Assembly (NCBI RefSeq): GCF_027484705.1 | Contig: NZ_JAIXSL010000007.1 | Location: 372,001-436,000, forward strand | From: Flavobacterium sp. | Lineage (GTDB): Bacteria > Bacteroidota > Bacteroidia > Flavobacteriales > Flavobacteriaceae | Reading direction: 5' to 3' | DNA length: 64,000 nt | Part shown: positions 1-8,270 of the stretch, in pieces | Layout: every line of letters starts with the position of its first letter | Numbering within the stretch: position 1 is the first letter of the stretch | The notes under the pieces: model-generated | Seen by the model: only the letters and a program-made list of their open reading frames with translations | The model's database searches: none | What the model was told of the DNA's origin: nothing | Made by a program: the position numbers and the translations under genes

Positions 1-283
1 CTTCAGGGTTATTAATTACATTTATCCAGCCCAAATTGGAGTCATACTTTGCCAGACCACTGCTGTTCGTACAGAAGAATGTTGCTCCTTCCCCAGAACT
101 GCAATAGGCCAGACCGGTTGGGAAAAATTCATTGGTAACGACAACATTTCCACCGCTGATGACATTGGAGTTCAATTCCCACTCTTGAATATCTCCTTCG
201 GTATTAAGTGTCCAGAATACCGAATTACAGTTTTGACCGATACTGATAATTGGAAATATTAAAAAGAATAGTTTTTTTAGCAT
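1..283 (-). CDS. Secreted protein, N-terminal part only (runs off window start)
   Basis: The reading frame starts with ATG at 283 and is open to base 1, so only about 94 N-terminal residues are visible. It opens with a clear signal peptide (basic MLKK, hydrophobic LFFLIFPII, then SIGQN), so the product is exported. The mature part is rich in Asn, Gly and Ser (NVISGGNVVVTNEFF, CSSGEGATFF), as in Bacteroidetes extracellular proteins, which often end in a T9SS sorting domain; that end lies outside the window. No enzymatic motif is visible and the function is unknown. Confidence 0.7.
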   Translation of the reverse strand, partial: MLKKLFFLIFPIISIGQNCNSVFWTLNTEGDIQEWELNSNVISGGNVVVTNEFFPTGLAYCSSGEGATFFCTNSSGLAKYDSNLGWINVINNPE

Positions 284-487
284 AACTTCAATGGTTTGAT
301 CTTCCTTACATTAAAATTTGAGGTTGATTTTTTATTAATGCCGTTCGACGAAAAAGCACTCAAAAGTATAGAATTTTAAATTTTAAAAAAATATCATTGC
401 TGATCAAAGTTAACCCTTTCAAAATTAACCTCTTTTTGGCATTTACTAGATATAGTTTGAATACTTTTGCCAAGAAATATAATGATT

Positions 488-1063
488 ATGAACTTCGACT
501 TCAAAGAAATCGCCACCGTTGGCATGGTACTTTTTGCTGTCATCGATATCGTCGGAACCATTCCGATTGTCGTTGATTTAAGAACCAAACACGGCCATAT
601 TGAATCCGAAAAAGCCTCGCTTGTAGCGGCGATCATCATGATTGTATTTCTTTTTGTTGGCGAAGGGCTACTGAACCTTATTGGTATTGACGTACATTCT
701 TTTGCTGTTGCCGGTTCGTTCGTTTTGTTCTTCTTGGCCTTAGAAATGATTTTAGGAATTCGCATTTATCGCGATGCCGAGCCTAGTTCCGCCTCGATTG
801 TTCCGCTGGCTTTTCCATTAATTGCTGGTGCGGGAACGATGACTACTTTACTGTCTTTACGCTCTCAATATTACACAGAAAACATTGTCGTCGCAATTAT
901 CCTGAATATCATTCTGGTCTACGCTGTCTTAAAATCTTCTTCGAAAATTGAAAAAATGCTCGGGAAAACCGGACTTGGCGTCGTGAGAAAAACCTTTGGC
1001 GTCGTGCTGCTGGCCATTGCCGTTAAATTATTCGCCTCGAATGTTAAAGGTTTGTTTGTTTAA
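488..1063 (+). CDS. MarC family integral membrane protein
   Basis: About 191 residues with six hydrophobic segments, matching the MarC/UPF0056 family in length and order. Typical features are the N-terminal VLFAVIDIVGTIPIV segment, the central FVLFFLALEMILGI segment, and PLAFPLIAGAGTMTTLL, the conserved Pro/Gly-rich stretch before the second half. MarC proteins are inner-membrane proteins of unknown transport role; the old link to multiple antibiotic resistance was not upheld. I chose ATG at 488 (MNFDFKEI), which gives the family's usual N-terminus; an in-frame ATG at 482 and a TTG at 467 are alternatives. It lies 39 bases before a small membrane protein gene on the same strand. Confidence 0.85.
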   Translation: MNFDFKEIATVGMVLFAVIDIVGTIPIVVDLRTKHGHIESEKASLVAAIIMIVFLFVGEGLLNLIGIDVHSFAVAGSFVLFFLALEMILGIRIYRDAEPSSASIVPLAFPLIAGAGTMTTLLSLRSQYYTENIVVAIILNIILVYAVLKSSSKIEKMLGKTGLGVVRKTFGVVLLAIAVKLFASNVKGLFV

Positions 1064-1102
1064 CCCATTTGTATTACTTTCACTCCAAATTCTATACAAC
1101 GT

Positions 1103-1303
1103 ATGAAAATTTTTACTTCCATCTTAGTTGTCATTGCGCTTGCTTTAATCATCTTCAACATCACCCTACTCGATTTCAACCATTTGTTTGAAGGCAACAG
1201 CGCGATAGCCTTAATAGGAATTGCCGCTTCTTTTTGCGCGGTTTGCATTCTGCTTATTTTCCGGATGTCGAAAATGATTGTGGAAAAAACCAAAGACCAA
1301 TAA
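1103..1303 (+). CDS. Small two-helix membrane protein
   Basis: A 66-residue protein with two predicted transmembrane helices (residues about 4-24 and 34-53) and a short basic cytoplasmic tail ending KTKDQ. I do not recognise a family. Its stop codon overlaps the ATG of the following oxidoreductase gene (TAATG), so the two are very likely co-transcribed and translationally coupled. A role as membrane anchor or partner of that enzyme is possible but is only inferred from the overlap. Confidence 0.7.
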   Translation: MKIFTSILVVIALALIIFNITLLDFNHLFEGNSAIALIGIAASFCAVCILLIFRMSKMIVEKTKDQ

Positions 1304-1914
1304 TGGATTTTGACGTCCTGGTTCTTGGCGGCGGTGTTGCAGGCGTTTCGTGTGCTATGATTTTAGGTTCTGCACATAAAAAATCTTTTGTCGCCGATAA
1401 AAAAATCGGACTCATTGCCCACCAAAAAACCTCTTCGCTTCAGGAAGCTTTATTTAATAATGCCTACGGAATTCCTGTAGGCACTTTAGGTTCGGATTTG
1501 TTGCAAAGTAGCTTAGCGCAATTGAATGATTTATATCCACATGTCATGCAAATCGGAGGTGAAAAAGTGGTGCGCATTGAAGGTGATTTCCCGAATTTTA
1601 CTGTAGTGACCAACAAAAATTCGTACACCGCAAAATCTATTGTGGTAGCGATTGGTTATTCAAACACTTTTGATATTGAAGGTTTAATGCAATTTGTAGC
1701 GCCGCATCCGAAAGCCATCGCCGAAAAACAACGCATTTACCTTCGCAATACAGACCACAAAGTAGCTGATGGTATTTATGTAGCTGGAACTTTAGCAGGC
1801 TGGCGCAGTCAACTGTCGATCGCTTCGGGAAGCGGCGCCGCAGTAGCCACCGACATTCTGACCTTGTGGAATAACGGCATCGATTCGCAAAGCCACGACA
1901 GCATCAAAAAATAA
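1303..1914 (+). CDS. Small FAD/NAD(P)-binding oxidoreductase
   Basis: A 203-residue protein starting at the ATG that overlaps the upstream stop codon. Residues 3-20 form a Rossmann dinucleotide-binding motif (VLVLGGGVAGVSCA). The C-terminal part has the second flavin-contact region, GIYVAGTLAGWRSQL...GSGAAVATDIL, as in thioredoxin-reductase-like flavoproteins. It is much shorter than thioredoxin reductase (over 300 residues) and has no CxxC redox pair and no separate NADPH domain, so it is probably a minimal flavoprotein of unknown substrate. A frame-compatible upstream start at 1234 lies inside the preceding gene and is less likely. Confidence 0.75.
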   Translation: MDFDVLVLGGGVAGVSCAMILGSAHKKSFVADKKIGLIAHQKTSSLQEALFNNAYGIPVGTLGSDLLQSSLAQLNDLYPHVMQIGGEKVVRIEGDFPNFTVVTNKNSYTAKSIVVAIGYSNTFDIEGLMQFVAPHPKAIAEKQRIYLRNTDHKVADGIYVAGTLAGWRSQLSIASGSGAAVATDILTLWNNGIDSQSHDSIKK

Positions 1915-1925
1915 ATCGAGTCCTA

Positions 1926-3506
1926 TTATTTAGTATTCAAAACCGCCTGAACCATCGGGTCTTCTTTGAGGACAATCTCGTAATATTTCTGTTCGCCATA
2001 AAGTTGTGAGGCAAATTCAGCCGTGAGGTACCGTTTTACTAAAGTTTTGTTTTTCGATAAATTCAACCGGACGCCATAACCGAGCAAATAATTCTGCAGG
2101 TTATTGAAATATAATTCGCTTGCGTTCATTTTAGCGAGAAATTGTTCATAAGTCAATCCTTTAAAATCGTTTCTGTTGCGGTCGAGTTGTTCAAAAACAA
2201 AATGGTTGACAATGCCCGATTGCTCCATCACATACACAATACCTTCTTCACCGGATTGGCCTTCAAGCGGCACAAAAACATCGGGTACGATGCCGCCGCC
2301 GCCATAGACAATTTTGCCTTTAGGTGTTTTAAATTTTAAAGAATCGGCCACTTTAATGCTATCTTTTTTGTAGAGTTCCCCGCTTTCAAAACGTTTCGAA
2401 AACTCATTCATGTAAGCTTCGCCGTCGCCTTTGACATAAGGTTTTTGAATCGACCTTCCCGTTGGCGTATAATATCTGGCAATCGTCAAACGCACTGCCG
2501 AACCATCATCAAAATCCATTTCGCGTTGCACCAAGCCTTTCCCGAAAGAACGTCGGCCAACAATAATACCACGGTCGTTATCCTGAATCGCTCCGGCTAA
2601 AATTTCACTCGCAGAAGCGGAATTCTCATCGATCAGCATCGCGAGCTTTCCGGTTTCAAAATTACCTTGTGTTGTCGCCAATGTTTTTTCCGTCTGCCCT
2701 TTTTTATTTTTGATGAACACAATCGGCTGGTTTAGTTTGAGAAACTCGTCAGCAATCTGAGTCGCCATTTCCACATAACCGCCGCCATTTTCACGCACAT
2801 CGATAATCAAGGAATTGGCGCCATTCTTTTTCAGTTGCAACAAAGCCTTTTTAAATTCCTCATAGGTTGTTTCCGCAAATCGATTGATCTTGATGTAACC
2901 GGTATTCGGATTGAGCATCAACGCCACATCGACGCTTTTGATCGGCACCACATCGCGCCGCACTTTAACCTTGAATTTTTTATGCCCGTTTTTTCTGTAC
3001 ACCGTCAGTTCGACTTCAGAGCCTTCCTCGCCTTTGAGTTTGGAGAACAAAGTATCGGAAGACAATTTCCTGCCAAAAAGTTTGGTTTTATCGGCGTATA
3101 AAATGCGATCTCCGGCCATGATTCCTGCTTTTGCCGAAGGGCCGTTTTCAAGCGGTTTGACCACCGCAACTGTATCTTTATACATATAGAAATTCACACC
3201 GATGCCTACAAAATTTCCTTTCATACTTTCGGCTTCATCGCTTTGTATGCTTGGCGGCAGATACATCGAATGCGGGTCAAGTTGCGCCAGGATATTGGTA
3301 ACGGTCAGATCAACAATGGAATCGGTGTTGACTTTATCTACATATTCATTGTCAATAAAATCAATCAGTCGGTTGAGTTTGTTCTTGGTTCCGTTTTTAG
3401 AAAGCGACGGACGATCGACAGGGAAATTTAGAATACCGCCCAACACCACACCAATGGCGAGCATCAGAAAAAGTAAAAACGGCAAATAAATGTTGCTTTT
3501 TTTCAT
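1926..3506 (-). CDS. S41 family C-terminal processing peptidase
   Basis: 526 residues. An N-terminal membrane anchor (about 8-26) is followed by a PDZ domain (about 95-180, with GIGVNFYMY and the AGIMAGDRIL loop) and the S41 tail-specific protease domain. The catalytic pair fits Ser298 in SASASE and Lys323 in FGKG, 25 residues apart as in CtpA-type enzymes. A C-terminal extension of about 130 residues follows. Such proteases act in the periplasm on the C-termini of envelope proteins. It is the last gene of a three-gene operon: its ATG overlaps the dCMP deaminase stop codon by one base. Confidence 0.93.
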   Translation of the reverse strand: MKKSNIYLPFLLFLMLAIGVVLGGILNFPVDRPSLSKNGTKNKLNRLIDFIDNEYVDKVNTDSIVDLTVTNILAQLDPHSMYLPPSIQSDEAESMKGNFVGIGVNFYMYKDTVAVVKPLENGPSAKAGIMAGDRILYADKTKLFGRKLSSDTLFSKLKGEEGSEVELTVYRKNGHKKFKVKVRRDVVPIKSVDVALMLNPNTGYIKINRFAETTYEEFKKALLQLKKNGANSLIIDVRENGGGYVEMATQIADEFLKLNQPIVFIKNKKGQTEKTLATTQGNFETGKLAMLIDENSASASEILAGAIQDNDRGIIVGRRSFGKGLVQREMDFDDGSAVRLTIARYYTPTGRSIQKPYVKGDGEAYMNEFSKRFESGELYKKDSIKVADSLKFKTPKGKIVYGGGGIVPDVFVPLEGQSGEEGIVYVMEQSGIVNHFVFEQLDRNRNDFKGLTYEQFLAKMNASELYFNNLQNYLLGYGVRLNLSKNKTLVKRYLTAEFASQLYGEQKYYEIVLKEDPMVQAVLNTK

Positions 3507-3934
3507 CAGTCCAAATGTTCAATCTGTTCGACGATGACGCCGGCTTTGGTTAGGAAATCAATGCCAGTAGTATCGCGATATCCCAATTGGTATACTACTC
3601 TTTTAATTCCGGATTGGTGGATGAGTTTGCTGCATTCCTTGCATGGTGACAAAGTAATGTATAGCGTGGCGCCTTCACAGGTTTGTGTCGAACGCGCTAC
3701 TTTAAGGATTGCATTGGCTTCGGCGTGCAGTACATACCAATTCGTCAGACCTTCTTCATCTTCGCAATGGTTTTCGAATCCGGTCGGCGTTCCGTTATAA
3801 CCATCGGAAATGATCATGCGGTCGCGCACTATGATAGCGCCTACTTTTTTTCGATCGCAGTAAGACAACTGGCTCCATTCGTTGGCTATCCGCAGATAGG
3901 CTTTATCGTATTTGTTTAATTTTTCTAATTCCAT
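3506..3934 (-). CDS. dCMP deaminase (ComEB-like)
   Basis: 142 residues, starting at the ATG that gives MELEKLNKYDKAYL; the frame extends upstream but that stretch lies inside the neighbouring gene and is not conserved-looking. It carries the cytidine/deoxycytidylate deaminase zinc motif: His70-Ala-Glu72 (HAEANAI) and Cys98-x-x-Cys101 (SPCKEC). The enzyme deaminates dCMP to dUMP, feeding thymidylate synthesis in the cytoplasm. It sits between a HupE-like membrane protein gene (2-base gap) and the S41 peptidase (1-base overlap). Confidence 0.92.
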   Translation of the reverse strand: MELEKLNKYDKAYLRIANEWSQLSYCDRKKVGAIIVRDRMIISDGYNGTPTGFENHCEDEEGLTNWYVLHAEANAILKVARSTQTCEGATLYITLSPCKECSKLIHQSGIKRVVYQLGYRDTTGIDFLTKAGVIVEQIEHLD

Positions 3935-3936
3935 TA

Positions 3937-4527
3937 TCAATTCCAAATTTCGTTTTGTAAAATCATGGGCACGGCAACTCCGATTATAAAGGCGGAAGCC
4001 ACTATCGTAAAATCGCGTTTTGAAAACCTGAAAAAAGTCTGCACGCAATAAGAAAACAGCAGCATCACGATTACGACAATCATTTGCGCGCCTTCGATGC
4101 CAAGGGCAAACTCTAAAAGTGGCATTACTTTATCGGAAGGATTTCCGGGCAAGATCGATTTAAAATAATTCGAAAAGCCCAAGCCGTGGATTACCCCAAA
4201 AAACAACGTAATCAAAACCACGCTGTTGACGATTTCTTTCTTGGAGGTTTTCCCCATCGAGAAAAAATTAAAAACCGCTGTAGATAAAATCGTCACCGGA
4301 ATCAGAAACTCAACCAGTTGCGGCTTGATCATCACGATCTGAAATACCGACAACAGCAAAGCCAAAGTATGACCAATCGTAAACACCGTGACTAAAAGCA
4401 GGATTTTTTTCCAGTCCTTGAAAGTGTGCGGAACCGTCAGCGCCATCAAAAACAGCACATGATCATAACTTTTGATGTTCAGTACGTGTTTTAAACCGAT
4501 TTCAACATAAATCCAAAAATCAGACAT
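3937..4527 (-). CDS. HupE/UreJ-like membrane protein
   Basis: 196 residues from ATG at 4527 (MSDFWIYVEIGLKHVL). Residues 8-30 hold the family's IGLKHVLNIKSYDHVLFL motif (HxxxxxxxDH); GHTLALLLSV and FGVIHGLGFS are the other His-containing helices. Six or so transmembrane segments follow the HupE/UreJ_2 pattern. Members are implicated in nickel/cobalt handling, but many Bacteroidetes copies sit away from metalloenzyme genes, as here, so metal transport is only a family-based guess. First gene of the operon with dCMP deaminase and the S41 peptidase. Confidence 0.8.
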   Translation of the reverse strand: MSDFWIYVEIGLKHVLNIKSYDHVLFLMALTVPHTFKDWKKILLLVTVFTIGHTLALLLSVFQIVMIKPQLVEFLIPVTILSTAVFNFFSMGKTSKKEIVNSVVLITLFFGVIHGLGFSNYFKSILPGNPSDKVMPLLEFALGIEGAQMIVVIVMLLFSYCVQTFFRFSKRDFTIVASAFIIGVAVPMILQNEIWN

Positions 4528-4664
4528 CCGCTTCGTTATTAATGATTCAGGGGTTGTAAACTTACAATTTATTTTGAAAAACAAATCCTTTCAAAATCAT
4601 AAAACATCGGCTTAAAAAATGAAATAAAATCGCCCGAATCCTTTTTAAGAAAATGAAATAAAAT

Positions 4665-4672
4665 TATCTTTG
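4665..4672 (+). promoter_or_regulatory. Probable -7 promoter box for TerB gene
   Basis: TATCTTTG fits the Bacteroidetes -7 consensus TANNTTTG and lies 23 bases before the ATG at 4696. No clear TTG -33 box is seen at the usual distance. Confidence 0.55.
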
Positions 4673-4695
4673 CCAGAAACTAAACTCCCTGATTT

Positions 4696-5127
4696 ATGTC
4701 AATCTCAGATTTATTTGATAGCGAATTCAAAACCCGTAACAAAGGGCATTTTTCGGCTATCGTACGTGTGGCGATTACCGATGGTAATGTGTCCGAAGAA
4801 GAAAAACACTTTTTGGAAAAACTGGCGATCACGCTCGAAATTTCCAAAGAAGAATTCGAAGAAATTTTAGAAAATCCGCTGAAATATCCTATCAACCCAC
4901 CGTATTTGTACGTTCAAAGATTAGAGCGTCTTTATGATTTGGCCAGAATGGTACGCGTGGACCATCAGTTGGGTGACAAACAAGATACGTTGTTGCGGAA
5001 ATTTGCGATTGCGCTTGGGTTTACGCCTAGCAATGTGAATTATATCGTAGACAAAGCCTTATCGCTGATTGATAAAAAAGTAGACGGCGATACGTTTGTT
5101 TATGAAATGCAGCACATGAACCGATAG
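4696..5127 (+). CDS. TerB-like tellurite resistance domain protein
   Basis: 143 residues, all helical, matching the TerB/DjlA-N-type domain: the first half has AIVRVAITDGNVSEEEKHFLEKLA, whose acidic DGxxSxEE turn is the conserved site, and the second half repeats the fold (RVDHQLGDKQDTLLRKFAIALGF). No signal peptide or membrane segment, so cytoplasmic. TerB domains bind divalent metal in tellurite-resistance systems, but stand-alone copies such as this one, without terC/terD neighbours, have no assigned function. A hairpin terminator follows immediately. Confidence 0.8.
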   Translation: MSISDLFDSEFKTRNKGHFSAIVRVAITDGNVSEEEKHFLEKLAITLEISKEEFEEILENPLKYPINPPYLYVQRLERLYDLARMVRVDHQLGDKQDTLLRKFAIALGFTPSNVNYIVDKALSLIDKKVDGDTFVYEMQHMNR

Positions 5128-5149
5128 TCAGGCATTCCTTATTATAGTA

Positions 5150-5198
5150 TTGCGTCTTTGCGAGAGAAATAATTTCAAGCAAAGACGCAATGTTTTTT
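5150..5198 (+). terminator. Rho-independent terminator after TerB gene
   Basis: Perfect 12-bp stem TTGCGTCTTTGC / GCAAAGACGCAA (5150-5161 with 5179-5190), 17-base loop, then a T-rich tail up to 5200. It lies between the convergent TerB and fructose-1,6-bisphosphatase genes. Confidence 0.85.
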
Positions 5199-6218
5199 TT
5201 AGTATTTACTGAGTTTGGCCAAATGCATGAATTCTTCTGCTTTCTCGACCATGTTGTAACTTCCGCAGAAAAACGGCACGCGTTGGTGCAGTTCCGTTGG
5301 CTCGATTTCCATGATTCTTCCGAAACCGTCTGAGGCTTTTCCGCCAGCTTGTTCTGCAATGAATGCCATCGGGTTGCATTCGTACAACAACCGCAATTTT
5401 CCTTTAGGCGCTTTCGAACTTGTCGGATAAATATAGATGCCGCCTTTGATCATATTTCTGTGAATGTCCGAAACCAGACTTCCGATGTATCTTGAAGTGT
5501 AAGGACGATCGCCTTCCTCAATCTGGCAATATTTGATGTAATCCTTGACGCCTTGTGGGAAATGCACATAATTCCCTTCGTTGATTGAGTAAATGTTTCC
5601 ATCTTTCGAGAACTGCATGTTCGGGTGCGACAAGTAAAAAGTTCCGATGGCGGGATTTAGAGTAAATCCGTTGACGCCATGTCCGGTAGTATAAACCAAC
5701 ATCGTCGAAGTTCCATAAATCACATAACCCGCAGCGACCTGATTGATTCCGGGTTGCAGGAAATCTTCTAAAGTGACCGGCGTTCCGACAGGCGTGATGC
5801 GTCTGTAAACGGAAAAAATAGTTCCTACAGGAACATTCACATCGATGTTTGAGGAGCCATCGAGCGGATCCATCAGCACGACATATTTGTTGTTGTGGCT
5901 TTTGTCCGAACCTGAAACGGTAATGAAATCGTCGTTTTCTTCCGAAGCGATGCCGCAGACAATTTCGCGGTTGATCAACGTCTGAATGAAAACTTCGTTG
6001 GCATAAACATCTAACTTCTGTTGGTCTTCGCCCTGAATGTTTTGTTCTCCGGCGGCGCCGATGATATCGACCAAACCGGCTTTGTTGACTTTGTAATTGA
6101 CCACTTTGGCGGCCAATCGGATCGAGTTGATGATGCGGGACAATTCTCCTGAGGAATACTGGAAAGCATTCTGGTTCTCGATGATAAATTCTCCTAGTGT
6201 CTTGTTGCGTTCTTCCAT
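5199..6218 (-). CDS. fbp: Class I fructose-1,6-bisphosphatase
   Basis: 339 residues, usual length for class I FBPase. It hydrolyses fructose-1,6-bisphosphate to fructose-6-phosphate in gluconeogenesis. Visible motifs are the metal-binding [13 protein letters not shown] (about 63-75), the SEEND loop, [19 protein letters not shown] (about 117-135), which binds Mg2+ and the 1-phosphate, and the C-terminal [22 protein letters not shown] substrate site. Start ATG at 6218 gives the expected [12 protein letters not shown]. Its stop codon abuts the T-run of the terminator shared with TerB. Confidence 0.96.
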   Translation of the reverse strand: MEERNKTLGEFIIENQNAFQYSSGELSRIINSIRLAAKVVNYKVNKAGLVDIIGAAGEQNIQGEDQQKLDVYANEVFIQTLINREIVCGIASEENDDFITVSGSDKSHNNKYVVLMDPLDGSSNIDVNVPVGTIFSVYRRITPVGTPVTLEDFLQPGINQVAAGYVIYGTSTMLVYTTGHGVNGFTLNPAIGTFYLSHPNMQFSKDGNIYSINEGNYVHFPQGVKDYIKYCQIEEGDRPYTSRYIGSLVSDIHRNMIKGGIYIYPTSSKAPKGKLRLLYECNPMAFIAEQAGGKASDGFGRIMEIEPTELHQRVPFFCGSYNMVEKAEEFMHLAKLSKY

Positions 6219-6302
6219 GGCGAAATCGTTGTAGTTAGTGGTGCAAATATCGCTTTTTTTATGAAATTGTTTCCATTTTTGTGCGATAGTTTCTCAGAAT
6301 TG

Positions 6303-6310
6303 TATATTTG
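6303..6310 (+). promoter_or_regulatory. Probable -7 box for acetyltransferase-aspartokinase
   Basis: TATATTTG matches TANNTTTG; a TTTG at 6278-6281 lies 21 bases upstream and could be the -33 box. An intergenic repeat sits between this promoter and the first gene at 6416, so the repeat would be in the 5' leader. Confidence 0.5.
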
Positions 6311-6326
6311 TTTTTGAAACCGAAAA

Positions 6327-6410
6327 CCCTAGCCCCGATAGCCGTGGAAATCCTTTTGCTTTTTCCTTTAAAAAGCAAAAGATTGTAGCAAATAGCGGGA
6401 TAAAGCTCCT
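6327..6410. repeat. Intergenic repeat family 2, copy 1
   Basis: The element runs from CCCTAGCCCCGAT to AGCGGGATAAAGCTCCT. Its centre is a hairpin, CTTTTGCTTTTTCC then TTTAAAAAGCAAAAG. A second copy with the same ends (CCCTAGCCCTGAT ... GCAGGAAACAGCTCCT) is at 47914-47995, with a different hairpin loop. Both lie in intergenic DNA upstream of plus-strand genes. Confidence 0.7.
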
Positions 6411-6415
6411 AAAAA

Positions 6416-6901
6416 ATGACTATAAGAAAAGGCCGCAGAGAAGACATGCCCGCAGTTCTCGATCTGATTCGCGAACTCGCCGCTTTTGAAAAAGAACCTC
6501 ATGCCGTTGTGGTAACCGTTGAAGATCTCGAGCGCGATGGCTTTGGCGACGATTCGTTGTTTTATACTTTTGTCGCGGAACGAAACCATGAAATTGTAGC
6601 GATGGCGCTGTATTATTACCGCTATTCGACCTGGAAAGGCAAAACGATCCATCTTGAGGATTTGATTGTCAAAGAAGAAATGCGAAGTTCAGGTTTGGGT
6701 TTTGCTTTGTATACTGAAGTGATTGTGCAGGCCAAAAAAGACGGCGTTCGCAGGATTGAATGGGCGGTGCTCGACTGGAATATCCCTGCGATTGAGTTCT
6801 ATAAAAAATCAGGTGCGAAAGTACTCGAAGATTGGCGCGTGGCCCAAATGGACGAGAATGGCATTGATGCTTTCCTGAAATCTAATAATCTAACTATTTA
6901 A
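6416..6901 (+). CDS. GNAT family N-acetyltransferase
   Basis: 161 residues. The start MTIRKGRREDMPAVLDLIRELAAFE and the acetyl-CoA loop region VKEEMRSSGLGFALYTEV (Q/RxxGxG/A-type, about 84-101) are those of the spermidine/spermine-type (SSAT-like) GNAT branch; EWAVLDWNIPAIEFYKKSGAKV is the conserved motif B. The substrate, possibly a diamine or amino acid, cannot be fixed from sequence. It lies only two bases before the aspartokinase gene, an arrangement that suggests co-transcription. Confidence 0.88.
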   Translation: MTIRKGRREDMPAVLDLIRELAAFEKEPHAVVVTVEDLERDGFGDDSLFYTFVAERNHEIVAMALYYYRYSTWKGKTIHLEDLIVKEEMRSSGLGFALYTEVIVQAKKDGVRRIEWAVLDWNIPAIEFYKKSGAKVLEDWRVAQMDENGIDAFLKSNNLTI

Positions 6902-6903
6902 AG

Positions 6904-8166
6904 ATGAGAATATTCAAATTTGGCGGCGCTTCAGTCAAAGATGCCGATGGAATCAAGAACGTATACGACGTGCTTCAGAAAGTCGGTTACGAAGACGTTT
7001 TGCTCGTAGTGTCCGCAATGGGAAAAACAACCAATGCGCTCGAAGTCGTGGTGAAGGATTATTTCGAAAAATCGGCTTCGCTGCAATCGTCGGTTCAGGA
7101 AGTCAAGAAATACCACAACCAGATTTTGCTCGATTTGTTTGAAGACGAAAAAAATCCGGTTTTCAAAGCTGTCAACGAATTGTTTTCAGAACTAGAATCC
7201 TTTTTAGGCCGCAACAAATCGCCGAATTACAATTTCGTGTACGATCAGATTGTGAGTTTTGGCGAACTGATTTCGACGACCATTCTTTCGCATTACATGA
7301 ATTATCGCGGCATCAAAACGAATTGGATCGATGTGCGCCATTTCATCAAAACCGACGCGACTTACCGCGACGCCGAAGTCGATTGGGAACTCACGCAGAA
7401 AAGCATCTCGAAAAACGTCAAGAAAAAAATACTCAACATTACCCAGGGATTTTTGGGTTCGGACGAAAACGGATTCACGACGACTTTAGGCCGCGAAGGT
7501 TCGGATTACACCGCGGCGATTTTTGCGTATTGTTTGAATGCCGAAAGTGTCACGATTTGGAAAGACGTTCCTGGTGTAATGAATGCCGATCCGCGCTATT
7601 TTGAAAATGCGACTTTACTGAACCAGATTTCGTATCGTGAAGCGATTGAGTTGGCGTTTTACGGCGCGAGTGTGATCCATCCGAAAACCTTGCAGCCGTT
7701 GCAGAAAAAGGAAATTCCGTTGTATGTAAAATCATTTTTAGAACCGCTTTTGCCCGGAACCAGTGTTTCCAAAGGCGCCGATCTCGAGCCGCATTTACCT
7801 TGTTTTATCGTGAAGAAAAACCAATTGTTGATGTCATTGTCCTCGATTGATTTTTCGTTTATTATGGAAGAAAACATCAGCGAGATTTTTGCGCTGCTGC
7901 ATCAGTATAAAATGAAAGTAAGCCTGATTCAGAATTCTGCGATTAGTTTTTCCGTATGTATTGAGGATAAGTTTGGCAACTTCAATGATTTGAAAAACGT
8001 GCTGTCTAAGAAATTCAAAGTAGCATATAACGAGAATGTTTCGTTGTATACGATTCGGCATTTTAACGAGAAAGCCGCACAAATCGTGGAGCAAAATAAA
8101 ATTGTTTTACTCAAACAAGTCAGCAGAGAAACTATGCAAATCGTAACAAAAGAACCAAACCACTGA
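6904..8166 (+). CDS. Aspartate kinase (monofunctional)
   Basis: 420 residues. It phosphorylates aspartate in the first step of lysine, threonine, methionine and diaminopimelate synthesis. The N-terminal kinase domain begins with KFGGASV (residues 5-11; the commoner form is KFGGTSV) and includes TTLGREGSDYTAAIFA (about 197-212), the aspartate/ATP-binding motif, and VPGVMNADPR. The C-terminal ACT-type regulatory region (about 300-400) is divergent. No homoserine dehydrogenase domain follows, so it is not the ThrA-type fusion. Likely an operon with the acetyltransferase. Confidence 0.93.
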   Translation: MRIFKFGGASVKDADGIKNVYDVLQKVGYEDVLLVVSAMGKTTNALEVVVKDYFEKSASLQSSVQEVKKYHNQILLDLFEDEKNPVFKAVNELFSELESFLGRNKSPNYNFVYDQIVSFGELISTTILSHYMNYRGIKTNWIDVRHFIKTDATYRDAEVDWELTQKSISKNVKKKILNITQGFLGSDENGFTTTLGREGSDYTAAIFAYCLNAESVTIWKDVPGVMNADPRYFENATLLNQISYREAIELAFYGASVIHPKTLQPLQKKEIPLYVKSFLEPLLPGTSVSKGADLEPHLPCFIVKKNQLLMSLSSIDFSFIMEENISEIFALLHQYKMKVSLIQNSAISFSVCIEDKFGNFNDLKNVLSKKFKVAYNENVSLYTIRHFNEKAAQIVEQNKIVLLKQVSRETMQIVTKEPNH

Positions 8167-8270
8167 AAATTTAACAACTAATTTGATTTTATATTTTAAT
8201 TATCATCAAATTATCCCTATTATTGCTGATTATAATTAACTACAAACCAAACTTTTAAAACCCTGTTTAC

